Below are positions 53,581 through 61,416 of a DNA stretch of 64,000 nucleotides, piece after piece. Under the pieces are notes generated by a model. The model saw nothing but the letters and a program-made list of their open reading frames with translations, had not been told where the DNA came from and searched no databases. Position numbers and translations under genes: made by a program. This stretch comes from JABWBD01 sp040768665 (GTDB lineage: Bacteria; Planctomycetota; Planctomycetia; Pirellulales; Thermoguttaceae). The stretch is taken from positions 23,759 through 87,758 of the forward strand of contig JAXGMN010000052.1 of the NCBI GenBank assembly GCA_040768665.1, given 5' to 3'. How positions within the stretch are numbered: the stretch's first letter is position 1; each line of letters starts with the position of its first letter.

Positions 53581-54012
53581 CAGTTCGTCTCCGATCCTCT
53601 GGACAATCGTTGTCACCTCGACACCCAGGGCATCGAGTACGCGCTGCGCACGCTCGATCGTTATACCGTGATATTCGTTTCGCTCGTCGCGCGAGATCTG
53701 CGATTCGTGCACCCGGAGGCGTTCGGCTAACTCTCGCTGTGTAATCCCGCGCGCAATGCGAAGCCCCACAAGAAGTTGGCCGACTGCTTCGAAATTGTGC
53801 AGTTCGGCAAATTCGCCTCGGAGCAGCCGTTCATAGCTTGCCACCTCCTCCTTCAACTGCTCATGAAACGACCGCATCGGGTCCATCGCGCGCTTGATCT
53901 CCTCGCGACTCAGCCCCATCTCCGCGAGCTTGACTTCCTGCTCCGCCAGACGCGCGGCTTCCTCGCCGATTCGTCTCACCGCTTCGCGATATTCAATTTC
54001 GCTTCGAATCAT
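53566..54012 (-). CDS. XRE-family helix-turn-helix regulator
   Basis: 148 residues from the ATG at 54012 with GGAGGTGG upstream. The N-terminal 65 residues are a charged coiled coil (IGEEAARLAEQEVKLAEMGL and MDPMRSFHEQLKEEVASYER). Residues about 80-140 are a lambda-repressor-type HTH (VGLRIARGITQRELAERL, VHESQISRDERNEYHGITIE). This architecture is common for antitoxins or regulators placed after nucleotidyltransferase-like genes. The upstream gene here is degraded, so the regulator may be an orphan antitoxin. The downstream spacer shows only the Rpn-like remnant. Confidence 0.8.
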   Translation of the reverse strand: MIRSEIEYREAVRRIGEEAARLAEQEVKLAEMGLSREEIKRAMDPMRSFHEQLKEEVASYERLLRGEFAELHNFEAVGQLLVGLRIARGITQRELAERLRVHESQISRDERNEYHGITIERAQRVLDALGVEVTTIVQRIGDELVDVA

Positions 54013-54280
54013 GTTCCACCTCCAATCCTTACGATTCCACGTGGGCTCCCATCGCGCCGCGACCGGCGAAAAGCGGATGGAAAGTCGAGCTCGTAGCCCC
54101 GCTCGTCTCGAATCCCGCAGAGCTGCCCAAAATGCGGATAGAGTTCCACACGATACAATGGGGATAAAGAGAACAGTCCGCAGGCCCATGCACAAGCAAG
54201 GACTCGCTGAGGTCGAGGACCGTCGCTACGTGGTCGCCTGGCGGCAAAACCCCCTCGGCGGTAAATTCGTGTGGAATCAT
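54009..54280 (-). pseudogene. Degraded DUF6932-like gene upstream of XRE
   Basis: Two frames give pieces of one protein: IPHEFTAEGVLPPGDHVATV at the N-terminus (54280 side), and RVELYPHFGQLCGIRDERGY followed by ELDFPSAFRRSRRDGSPRGI at the C-terminus (54009 side). I recall this start and end from DUF6932 proteins, which are nucleotidyltransferase-like and about 170 residues long. The middle is missing and the frame changes, so the gene is deleted internally. The family name comes from memory of the pattern. Confidence 0.45.
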
Positions 54281-54403
54281 TGGCTGCTGCCTTGCTTGAC
54301 AAATATGTCATACTTGAATATTATATCACACACTCACCCCTGCGTCCATCGCATGGGAGCGAACGCTGCGATTCAGACGTAACAACAGTGCCATGCGGCG
54401 GAC

Positions 54404-54556
54404 GTGGAAGAGCGGGCTATAGATGGGGGGTTGGCCGAGGGAGCGAAGGCGGTGGCCCGTTATCTGGTCGAATGCTTCCCCTCGAATCCAGATTCGCTCG
54501 AGATCCTGGCCCGCTGCCAGCAATGGCTAGGCAACACCCAAGAGGCCGTTAAACTC
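54404..54556 (+). pseudogene. TPR gene fragment in frame with the following FG-GAP gene
   Basis: GAKAVARYLVECFPSNPDSL and EILARCQQWLGNTQEAVK match residues about 132-182 of the TPR protein at 52035-53357. The fragment is open into the FG-GAP gene at 54578, so a chimeric protein from the GTG at 54404 (626 residues) is formally possible. Confidence 0.7.
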
Positions 54557-54577
54557 GTGATGGCTGGAGCGGAAAAC

Positions 54578-56284
54578 ATGCCCGGAACTGTTAATCGAAA
54601 TCTGCTCCGGGGCCGTCTTGAAGGTTGGGCAACTCTGATTCCGCTGGTCGTCGCCCTGGGCGTGCCTCAGGCCGCGCTGTTGGATACAGCCTTTGGCGGA
54701 AGTCCGATCCAATTGAAAGATGTAACCGGTCAGACCGGCATCACGTTCACCCATGCCCACGGCGGTTCCGGCAAGCGCTACATCGTCGAGTATGTCAGCG
54801 CGGGCCTGGTGCTGTTCGACTACGACGGCGATGGCGACGACGACATTTACTTCCTCAACGGCGCACCGCTTAAGGGCACAAAGACCGCCTCGCCGCTCAC
54901 CAACGCCCTCTATCGAAACGACGGCAACTTCCGCTTCACCGATGTTACCGCCGAAGCCGGCGTGGGCGACACCGGACACGGTCTCGGTGCGACCGCCGGC
55001 GACTACGACAACGACGGCGACCTCGACCTCTACCTCAACAATTTCGGCCCGAACGTCCTTTATCGCAATCAAGGCAATGGCAAGTTCGTCGACGCCACGC
55101 ACCAGGCCGGCGTCGCCCGCGGCAACAAGGTCGGCGCGGGCGTCTGTTTCCTCGATGTGGATGCCGACGGCGACCTCGACCTCTACGTCGCCAACTACGT
55201 GAAGTTCACTTACGAGAACCACGTTCCCCACGTCTTCATGGGCGTGCCAAGCTATGCCAGCCCGTTGGACTACGAGCCCGAGCCCGATAATCTCTATCGA
55301 AACAACGGCGACGGCACCTTCACCGACGTCAGCGAATCCTCCGGCATCGCCCGCTCCGCCGGCACCGGCATGGGCATGGTCTGTGCCGACTACGACTCCG
55401 ACGGAGACACGGATATCCTGGTCGGCAACGACGTCATGCCCAACTTCCTCTTCCAGAACGACGGCAGCGGCAAGTTCGACGAGGTCGGCACGATCAGCGG
55501 CGTTGCCTACGATATCGCCGGTGTGCCCCACGGCAGCATGGGAACCGATTTCGGCGACTACGACAACGACGGCCTGCTTGACCTGTTCATCACCTCCTAC
55601 GGGAGCGAGCTTTCCACCCTTTACCGCAATCTCGGCGGCGGCTTCTTCGAAGACGTCACACACAAAACCGGCGCGGGTGCGTCGACCCTGCCGCACGTCA
55701 CCTGGGGCCACGGCTTCGTCGACTTCGACAACGACGGCCACCGCGATCTGTTCATCGCCTGCGGCGACCTGGACGACAACGTCGCCCTGCGCAAAGACAC
55801 CACCGCCTACGAACTGCCCAACATCCTCATGATGAACACCGGCAATGGCAAGTTTGTCGATGTCTCGGCCCAAAGCGGCGAGGGAATGCAGGTTAAGCGT
55901 AGCAGCCGCGGCGCGGCCTTCGGCGACCTGAACAACGACGGCCGGGTGGACGTCGTCGTTCTCAACTCGTGCGCCGGTCCGACGGTGCTGCGAAACGAAT
56001 CTCCCGGCGCCGGCCACTGGCTCCAGGTCGACCTCAAGGGCAAGCGGTGCAATCGCTACGGCGTCGGCTCCCAGGTGAAAGTCGTCGCCGGCGACCTGAC
56101 GCTCATCGACGAAGTGCACAGCGGCCGCAGCTATCAGAGCCACTTCGGGATGCGGCTCCACTTCGGCCTCGGCAATCACCGCCGCGTCGACCGCCTCGAA
56201 GTCCGCTGGCTCGGCGGAGGGACCGACGTGCTGACCGATGTCGCCGTCGATCAGACGATCTCCGTGACGGAAAGTGGCGAGTGA
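54578..56284 (+). CDS. CRTAC1-like FG-GAP and ASPIC/UnbV protein
   Basis: 568 residues from the ATG at 54578 (GGAGCGG upstream, signal-like WATLIPLVVALGVPQAALL). The mature start is SPIQLKDVTGQTGITFTHAH. FG-GAP calcium loops follow in order: DYDGDGDDDIYFLNGAPL, DYDNDGDLDLYLNNFGPN, DVDADGDLDLYVANYVKF, DYDSDGDTDILVGNDVM, DYDNDGLLDLFITSYGSE, DFDNDGHRDLFIACGDLD and DLNNDGRVDVVVLNSCA. The last 80 residues form ASPIC/UnbV (HWLQVDLKGKRCNRYGVGSQ, DEVHSGRSYQSHFGMRLHFG). It is about 60% like the protein at 48320 by eye. A duplicate of its C-terminus lies at 58967-59112. Confidence 0.85.
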   Translation: MPGTVNRNLLRGRLEGWATLIPLVVALGVPQAALLDTAFGGSPIQLKDVTGQTGITFTHAHGGSGKRYIVEYVSAGLVLFDYDGDGDDDIYFLNGAPLKGTKTASPLTNALYRNDGNFRFTDVTAEAGVGDTGHGLGATAGDYDNDGDLDLYLNNFGPNVLYRNQGNGKFVDATHQAGVARGNKVGAGVCFLDVDADGDLDLYVANYVKFTYENHVPHVFMGVPSYASPLDYEPEPDNLYRNNGDGTFTDVSESSGIARSAGTGMGMVCADYDSDGDTDILVGNDVMPNFLFQNDGSGKFDEVGTISGVAYDIAGVPHGSMGTDFGDYDNDGLLDLFITSYGSELSTLYRNLGGGFFEDVTHKTGAGASTLPHVTWGHGFVDFDNDGHRDLFIACGDLDDNVALRKDTTAYELPNILMMNTGNGKFVDVSAQSGEGMQVKRSSRGAAFGDLNNDGRVDVVVLNSCAGPTVLRNESPGAGHWLQVDLKGKRCNRYGVGSQVKVVAGDLTLIDEVHSGRSYQSHFGMRLHFGLGNHRRVDRLEVRWLGGGTDVLTDVAVDQTISVTESGE

Positions 56285-56360
56285 AGGGACCTCTGTGCAA
56301 TAGCCGATAGAGCCATTCTGCGCCTGGTCCGAACCTGTCCAGCGCTCGCGGGCGACAAGG

Positions 56361-56588
56361 CTATCGCGTATCCCGTCGATCCAACTCCTCGCGGAGCCGC
56401 GCCACCTCGGCTTCCGCGGCCCGCCGCGCTTCGGCTTCGGCCTGCCGATCTCTTTCCGCGGCCTGCCGCGCTTCGGCTTCGATCTGCCAGGCTTCGTCGG
56501 CAGTCAACAACCGTTCGCCGGTATCCAGGCGATACAGCATCAGTTGCTCCCCTTCCGGCTGCAGCCGCAGCCCAAGCTGCTCGCTCAC
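56361..56588 (-). CDS. Uma2-family protein, C-terminal part (split gene)
   Basis: 75 residues from a GTG overlapping the stop of the upstream frame. SEQLGLRLQPEGEQLMLYRL, DTGERLLTADEAW and a helical Ala/Glu/Arg tail are the normal C-terminus of planctomycete Uma2 (DUF820) proteins, which are usually one chain. Adding one G to CTGGTGAGC joins both frames as GRWVSEQLGL. So the split is either a recent one-base loss or a sequencing error. Confidence 0.7.
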   Translation of the reverse strand: MSEQLGLRLQPEGEQLMLYRLDTGERLLTADEAWQIEAEARQAAERDRQAEAEARRAAEAEVARLREELDRRDTR

Positions 56589-57058
56589 CAGCGCCCCTGG
56601 GCGTCGGCCGCAACCGGCTCGTACTGCTCGCCCACCGCCCGATAGCCTTGCAGTGGCGGGTCGAGGTAGTCCTGCGTCGGATCGAACAAGAAGTACTCCG
56701 GCACCCGCAGTCGCCGGTAAAGATCCGGCTTCTTGGTTGTATCCGTCTTCTTCGTTTTCCCCGAAGTCACTTCAAGAATGGCATCCGGCACCTTCCGCTC
56801 CACCCACACCTTGTAAGTCCGTCGGGGATGAGGATCGATGCCCTTGACCACGAACACGTCGGGCACCACGAACTTCTTGGGGTTGCCCTGCTCGTAGTAC
56901 AAGAGCAGGGCTGCCGAAACATAGACCCGCCGGCCCGCGAAGAACCGGCCCAGCAACTGAATCAGGCGGACCATCTCGTTGCGGTGGAGATCCGATTCCG
57001 CCATGGGTTTTCCATCGGATTCAGGATAGTAAACCGACGTAAAGGGGATAACCGACAT
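56585..57058 (-). CDS. Uma2-family putative nuclease, main part (split gene)
   Basis: 157 residues. Uma2/DUF820 proteins have a PD-(D/E)XK nuclease fold; here HRNEMVRLIQLLGRFF, VSAALLLYYEQGNPKKFVVP, DVFVVKG (Asp), then VPDAILEVTSGKTKKTD with the E-x-T-S-x-K site, and LYRRLRVPEYFLFDP. The target is unknown. The frame stops at GRW where the C-terminal part begins in another frame. The start lies only 15 bases from the terminal inverted repeat of the IS701 element, so its original promoter has been displaced. Confidence 0.85.
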   Translation of the reverse strand: MSVIPFTSVYYPESDGKPMAESDLHRNEMVRLIQLLGRFFAGRRVYVSAALLLYYEQGNPKKFVVPDVFVVKGIDPHPRRTYKVWVERKVPDAILEVTSGKTKKTDTTKKPDLYRRLRVPEYFLFDPTQDYLDPPLQGYRAVGEQYEPVAADAQGRW

Positions 57059-57073
57059 GTGGTGACGTTTCCG

Positions 57074-58590
57074 TACTTTGACTGTAGCCGCTATTTCCGT
57101 TGACTGAACCTTCGAGGAGCCAAGCGATTACGTGATTTCCAGTGGTATGCGTAGGCACATTCGTTCCGCTGCATCACCCGGGTATTGTGCCGCTTGATAT
57201 AGTCCGGCGAACCGCAGTCGAGGGCGCGAGTGAGCAATGAGGCCAGGATGGTGCGAACACGTGGAACAGTGAGTGCTGGGGTGTATTTTTTTCCCCCGCA
57301 TGTCTTCTTGCGTCAGGAACCATGCGGCCAACAACGAGAGTGTTTGATGGTGGTGCCACCCACGCCAATTGCGGACCTGATATTGGGCAAGCCCCGCTTC
57401 GCCTTTCGCACGCTCGAGGCACTCCTCGATCCGATGCTCGGCCTTGACGACACGGGTGAATTCGGCCAGCGGCGTTTCGGGCGCCGCGTTCGCGAGGTGG
57501 TAATCGTGCTTCATCGTACCATCGCTCTGCTCCTCGCGCACCACCACCAACAGCTCTTCGGGACCGTTGCGACGTCGATCGCTCTTCGCCTGGACGCGTG
57601 TCTTCACGGCCTGCACCGCCAGCGGGCCGCGAGCGCCGTCACGCACCTCGATCGTCATCCAGGCGTTCTCCGGCAACGCCGCACACCACCGATCCACGCG
57701 GACATAGGGAATCTGCGGCCGCCGTCCGCGACCACAGTATTCCGGCGACGGCGCATCCAGATCGCGCACCAACGTGTTCGATGGCACGGCGAGCAGATAC
57801 CGTTCTCCCAACGACCGCAAATCTCGCCGAAATGCCGAGCTACGCCCCATTTCGTCGTCTCCGGCAATCCAGCCGTGAGGCAAGGCTTTCCCGTGCTCCG
57901 CAAGCATCTCCAGGGCCAGCGCGTGCCGCGTGCGAAAGCGAATCGCGGCGGGAACACCGCACTTCTTCCGCCGCTTCTTGTCTTTCGCCCACTCTTTGTT
58001 CAAGTACAGCCGCGTGTCCACCAGGGCATGCTCCTTTCGAGAAACATACCCCAAGTATATACCCACCTGGCAGTTGTCGATTTTTCCCAGACGCCCGCAC
58101 CATTGTCGCGCCACCCCGACCGAGCTTTTTCCTTGTTTCTTGAACCCCGACGGGTCGAAAACGAGCACGCCATCGGGCTCGCCCAACTCCGCACCGACTT
58201 GTCGCGCCAGTTCTCCGATCAGCGGACGATCGTCCCACGGCGACTGGCCGATGAACTTCTGCAGCGCATGCCGCTCCTGGTCGTGGAGGTAAGCGATCAT
58301 CTCGGAATTCTTCCGTTTGACATCCGAACACAGACCAGACACATACTCCCGCACGTGTCCTTGTTGCTCGCTGCTCGTCAAACGTGCTGCGTAGGGTTCG
58401 ACGAATTGCTCCAAACGGTCCAGCATCCCTTTCGGTATCCGGGGATCCAAAACCGCATCTTCCAACAGTTCCTCCAATCGCACATCAAATCGCCGTTCCA
58501 TCGGCTCCTCCTTTCCTGCACTCGAAATGTGAGGAAAGGCTGAATACCAAAAGAGTTACAGTCAGTCAATGTCAAGCTACAGTCAAAGTA
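57074..58590 (-). mobile_element. IS701-family insertion sequence
   Basis: About 1.5 kb bounded by inverted repeats TACTTTGACTGTAGC (57074-57088) and GCTACAGTCAAAGTA (58576-58590). It carries one transposase gene. On its right it interrupts a PIN-domain toxin after about 25 codons; on its left lies the start of Uma2. I see no clear target duplication. Confidence 0.8.
57128..58501 (-). CDS. IS701-family transposase, shifted near its C-terminus
   Basis: 457 residues with AAAGGAGGAG before the ATG. IS701/DDE_5 features: GVLVFDPSGFKKQGKSSVGV (first Asp), GKIDNCQVGIYLGYVSRKEH, WIAGDDEMGRSSAFRRDL (second Asp), EHRIEECLERAKGEAGLAQY (Glu) and WRGWHHHQTLSLLAAWFL. After MRGKK the encoded tail is nonsense. 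The true tail (YTPALTVPRVRTILASLL, then SPDYIKRHNTRVMQRNECAY) continues in another frame to 57091. Removing one A from the run of seven A at about 57285 restores it. Confidence 0.85.
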   Translation of the reverse strand: MERRFDVRLEELLEDAVLDPRIPKGMLDRLEQFVEPYAARLTSSEQQGHVREYVSGLCSDVKRKNSEMIAYLHDQERHALQKFIGQSPWDDRPLIGELARQVGAELGEPDGVLVFDPSGFKKQGKSSVGVARQWCGRLGKIDNCQVGIYLGYVSRKEHALVDTRLYLNKEWAKDKKRRKKCGVPAAIRFRTRHALALEMLAEHGKALPHGWIAGDDEMGRSSAFRRDLRSLGERYLLAVPSNTLVRDLDAPSPEYCGRGRRPQIPYVRVDRWCAALPENAWMTIEVRDGARGPLAVQAVKTRVQAKSDRRRNGPEELLVVVREEQSDGTMKHDYHLANAAPETPLAEFTRVVKAEHRIEECLERAKGEAGLAQYQVRNWRGWHHHQTLSLLAAWFLTQEDMRGKKIHPSTHCSTCSHHPGLIAHSRPRLRFAGLYQAAQYPGDAAERMCLRIPLEIT

Positions 58591-58665
58591 CAGTTGGCGC
58601 AATAAATCGAGCTGACCGATGGCGGCAAGATTCATGATCGGCGACGTGTTGCAGACAACGATCAC
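58591..58665 (-). pseudogene. PIN-domain (VapC-like) toxin, truncated by IS701
   Basis: The first 25 codons from a GTG remain: IVVCNTSPIMNLAAIGQLDL followed by LRQLY. This is the start of DUF3368/PIN-domain toxins, with the first catalytic Asp replaced here by Cys-Asn (the usual start is VVSNTSPL or VVDTS). The IS701 end follows directly, and the rest of the toxin is not found on the other side. The GTG overlaps the antitoxin stop (GTGA). Confidence 0.7.
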
Positions 58666-58907
58666 AGCCGTCCCATCGCCTCGAGTGTCGCCAAGTCCTG
58701 CTCGAAATCCGAGACGTCATAGTGAATCGGGATGCCCTGGCTGGCGAGCAGATGCTGAAACTCACACTGCGCCAGCCCACTCAGACGCGCCGCCTGACTC
58801 AATGTCAGCTTTTCTTTCACAAACAGCGCGACAGCCAAAGCCTGAGCGACTTCCTGCTCAGTCATTCGCGCCGCCTGGATGATCTCGTCAGGAATCACGA
58901 GTGGCAT
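58662..58907 (-). CDS. UPF0175-family antitoxin
   Basis: 81 residues with GGAGG upstream. UPF0175 proteins are small DNA-binding antitoxins with the layout PDEIIQAARMTEQEVAQALA, ALFVKEKLTLSQAARLSGLA, QCEFQHLLASQGIPIHYD, all present. They pair with DUF3368 PIN toxins, here overlapping by four bases. Because the toxin is cut off by IS701, the antitoxin should now be an orphan. Confidence 0.85.
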   Translation of the reverse strand: MPLVIPDEIIQAARMTEQEVAQALAVALFVKEKLTLSQAARLSGLAQCEFQHLLASQGIPIHYDVSDFEQDLATLEAMGRL

Positions 58908-58966
58908 AGCTATAGACCTCCACCCCCTAATTGTATGGAATCGCCTTCCCTGTCAATACGCGAGTG

Positions 58967-59112
58967 GCTTGGGAGCGCACCGCCGCGTCGACCGACTGGA
59001 AGTCCGCTGGCTGGGCGGACGCACGGACGTGCTGACGGACATCGCCGCCGATCAAGCGATCACCGTCACTGAAGGCGATTCGCCCTCCGGAACCGACGAG
59101 ACCCAGCGCTGA
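58967..59112 (+). pseudogene. C-terminal fragment of a CRTAC1-like gene
   Basis: LGAHRRVDRLEVRWLGGRTD followed by VLTDIAADQAITVTEGD ends at the TGA at 59110-59112. It matches the last 45 residues of the FG-GAP/ASPIC protein at 54578-56284 (HRRVDRLEVRWLGGGTDVLT). No start or upstream part exists. Confidence 0.85.
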
Positions 59113-59255
59113 GGCGAGCCGTGCGCATCTCTGAGGAAGCCAGAGGGACAAGGAATCCTGCCGGACTGCAGGTCACGTTCCCGGGCGGCCCGGGCGAGGC
59201 GGGCTTTGACCCGCACCCGCCGACCCACTAAAATCAGGGATTGGAGGTTCCGCAT

Positions 59256-60041
59256 ATGCCATCGCCTTTTCCCGGAATGGATCCCTATATCGAGCACCCG
59301 GAAGTGTGGAGCGATTTCCACGCGGATTTGGCCGCGGAGATCCGGGCTACGTTGAATCGGATCGTGCAGCCGCGGTACGTTGCCCGGTTGGTGCCTCGCG
59401 TGACCTATGATGTTGTCGAGATCGGCGAGTCGCACAACGTCCGGCCCGATGTCGGGATCTGGCATCCGGCTACGGCCCGGGAGTCGGCTCACGGCGGAGT
59501 CGCAGTCATCCCCTCTGCCCCGGTCGAGAGCCTGGTGGCCATGGAACTGCCGCTGCGCTTGTTCACCGTAGAGGTTCGCGAGACCGGTACACTCCGCCTC
59601 ATCGCAGCGATTGAAATCCTGTCGCCGGTCAACAAGCGACCCGGCCACGAGGCGCACGACGAATATCTTCGCAAGCGGCGCGAGCTGCTGCGCAGCGGAG
59701 CGCACCTTATCGAAATCGACCTGCTGCGCGGAGGGCGCCGGCCACCCCTGGAACGTCCCGTGCCGTCCGCTCCCTACTACGTGACGCTCAGCCGCGTCGG
59801 TCGACGCCCTTATGTCGACGTGTGGCCCATCCAACTCCCGGAAAAACTGCCGACGATTCCCGTGCCGCTTCTTGATCCGGATCCCGACGTGCCATTGGAC
59901 TTGGGGGCGGTGGTGGCGGCCGTCTACGAGCGAGGTGCCTACGCGCGGCTGATCGACTACTGTCCCTCGCCGCCGCCACCACTGTCCGACGCGGAAGCCG
60001 CTTGGTTGGATGAGCATCTGCGATCCTGCAAAGCACGATAA
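59256..60041 (+). CDS. DUF4058 family protein
   Basis: 261 residues from the ATG at 59256 (TTGGAGG upstream). The family start PSPFPGMDPYIEHPEVWSDF and the blocks PRYVARLVPRVTYDV, RPDVGIWHP, LRLIAAIEILSPVNKRPGH, YLRKRRELLRSGAHLIEIDL, YYVTLSRVGRRPYVDVWPIQ and LPTIPVPLLDPDPDVPLDL are all present. The D...E-x-L-S-P-x-N-K pattern suggests a PD-(D/E)XK-like fold, but the function of DUF4058 is not known. It is common in Planctomycetes and Cyanobacteria. It stands alone after the FG-GAP fragment. Confidence 0.9.
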   Translation: MPSPFPGMDPYIEHPEVWSDFHADLAAEIRATLNRIVQPRYVARLVPRVTYDVVEIGESHNVRPDVGIWHPATARESAHGGVAVIPSAPVESLVAMELPLRLFTVEVRETGTLRLIAAIEILSPVNKRPGHEAHDEYLRKRRELLRSGAHLIEIDLLRGGRRPPLERPVPSAPYYVTLSRVGRRPYVDVWPIQLPEKLPTIPVPLLDPDPDVPLDLGAVVAAVYERGAYARLIDYCPSPPPPLSDAEAAWLDEHLRSCKAR

Positions 60042-60081
60042 CGCCGCGTGCTGCACTCGCCTCGCCGGATCGACAAAGGAG

Positions 60082-60711
60082 ATGCTCCATGGCGTGCGAA
60101 ACCATCGCAAGCTGCACAACCCGGCGACGTTCCACGTCGACTACCCTGAGCTGGGGCAGTTTATTGTGGAAGTCAACGGCGTCTCCGGCCACGGTGGAGC
60201 GAAGCTCAAGGTTTACCTCGACGGAAGTCTGAAACTCGACAAAGATCTTGCCGACAGCGATTCGTCCACCAAGACCCTGACCCAGTACGACGGCGGCTAC
60301 GCGATCGACATCCCCGCAGGTCGGCACGAGGTCCGCGTGGTCAACGACGGCAACGACTGGCTCTTCGTCGGCTATCGTCTGCCTGGGTATCGCTTCCGGG
60401 AGGACCCCGGCGTGCAGGCCTGGGGGCTTGTGGCTGACCGCGCCGCCTCCGGCCAACCAACGGTCCTCCTTTGGATCAAGAACGAGCGTTATACCTGGTA
60501 CAATCATAACCACGGGGAAACCCTTCGTACCATTCTGGCGACCCGCATGACACTTGTCGGCGTGCCCGACGGCCGCTACAGGATCGAATGTTGGAACACC
60601 TGTACCGGCCAGGTGACCGCTTGTGACGAGGCCGTCGCGAAGACGGGAAAGCTCGTCCTGCCCGTTGCGCCGTTGGCCAAAGACGCAGCGTTCAAAGTAA
60701 TTCGGCAGTGA
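60082..60711 (+). CDS. Probable C-terminal remnant of a larger secreted protein
   Basis: 209 residues from the ATG at 60082, directly preceded by AAAGGAG. It has no signal peptide. The first half is a beta-sandwich (FHVDYPELGQFIVEVNGVSG, AKLKVYLDGSLKLDKDL, YAIDIPAGRHEVRVVNDGND) like carbohydrate-binding modules; the second half (VLLWIKNERYTWYNHNHGET, GVPDGRYRIECWNTCTGQVT) is the usual ending of large planctomycete exoproteins. I think it is the tail of such a protein whose front part was lost. Its 3' end overlaps the csrA reading frame on the other strand. Confidence 0.5.
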   Translation: MLHGVRNHRKLHNPATFHVDYPELGQFIVEVNGVSGHGGAKLKVYLDGSLKLDKDLADSDSSTKTLTQYDGGYAIDIPAGRHEVRVVNDGNDWLFVGYRLPGYRFREDPGVQAWGLVADRAASGQPTVLLWIKNERYTWYNHNHGETLRTILATRMTLVGVPDGRYRIECWNTCTGQVTACDEAVAKTGKLVLPVAPLAKDAAFKVIRQ

Positions 60712-60896
60712 GGCCTGTGTCGTTCGGTTCCGAGAGCAGTTCGATTCGAGAAGCTACCTCGCCGCGCAGCATCCGCACATTCTCCGGCGCATCAATGCCG
60801 ATCTGCACCGACCGGCCCCGGACCCGCAATACCGTGATTGTGATGTTGGGCCCAATCTGAATCTGATCCTCGAGCTTCTGTTGTCAGAACCAACAT
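60692..60896 (-). pseudogene. csrA: csrA with a one-base frame error
   Basis: From the ATG at 60896, MLVLT is read, and then the frame is lost. In the next frame LEDQIQIGPNITITVLRVRG, RSVQIGIDAPENVRMLRGEV and ASRIELLSEPN follow, the complete body of the carbon storage regulator CsrA (RNA-binding homodimer that blocks Shine-Dalgarno sites). The interval is 205 bases, one more than 68 codons. Removing one base in ACAACAG gives a normal 67-residue CsrA. It is either a pseudogene or a sequencing error. Confidence 0.75.
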
Positions 60897-61083
60897 GGCG
60901 TATTCCTTTTTGCCGAAACTCCGCTGCGGTCACGAGATGTTTGTGGCCTATTCGTGCGCTTCAGCGATGCACGTGGCCGAGTTTACCTGGCCGAGGGGAA
61001 GCGGCTTCGCGTCCGGCCCCCTGCCGCCTCTGGACCGGACTACGCGGTCGGCAATTCTGCCGCGCGCCGCTTCCGCTATCCTG

Positions 61084-61166
61084 GGCGATTGCCACCGTAC
61101 GGGGGTGCAACAGGGCGAAGGCGGCCGCGGCCGCCTTCGCCTCCTCTTGCACCCCGTGAGCGCCCA
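61084..61166. repeat. GC-rich palindrome
   Basis: A perfect 28-bp palindrome at 61114-61141 (centre GGCGGCCGCGGCCGCC) is enclosed by outer arms CGGGGTGCAA and TTGCACCCCG. I see no supported gene between 60897 and 61416. Confidence 0.8.
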
Positions 61167-61416
61167 ATTATTCGGGACTAGACTCAGCGGCTGTGGGAAG
61201 TGAAGTTTCCTGTCGGTATCAGTAAATTTCCTATCAGCAAGCGCTTGACTCACATGTGATGACCTGCTAGGCTCGCCAATGGAGCGGGAAGGGTTTTTTT
61301 GACAATTGATGGTCGGTTCGTCGACTAATCTTCCGGGGAGTAGTCTGTCCGTGTCGGTTTGCCGGGCAGATTTGGGTGACTCGACCTTTTCTCTCTTCCT
61401 CGATCGGGGGTCTGTC

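Noticed and set aside
53380..53730. Full-length 116-codon plus-strand gene
   Set aside because: The second half is antisense to the well-supported XRE gene; only the first 60 codons show a possible family motif, so it is listed as a remnant.
54527..56179. 550-codon minus-strand frame opposite the FG-GAP gene
   Set aside because: Val/Ala/Asp-rich shadow produced by the regular calcium-loop repeats on the plus strand.
60895..61203. 102-codon plus-strand frame in the spacer before the last DUF1559 gene
   Set aside because: Composition is poor, the frame crosses a large palindrome, and it begins opposite the csrA start.
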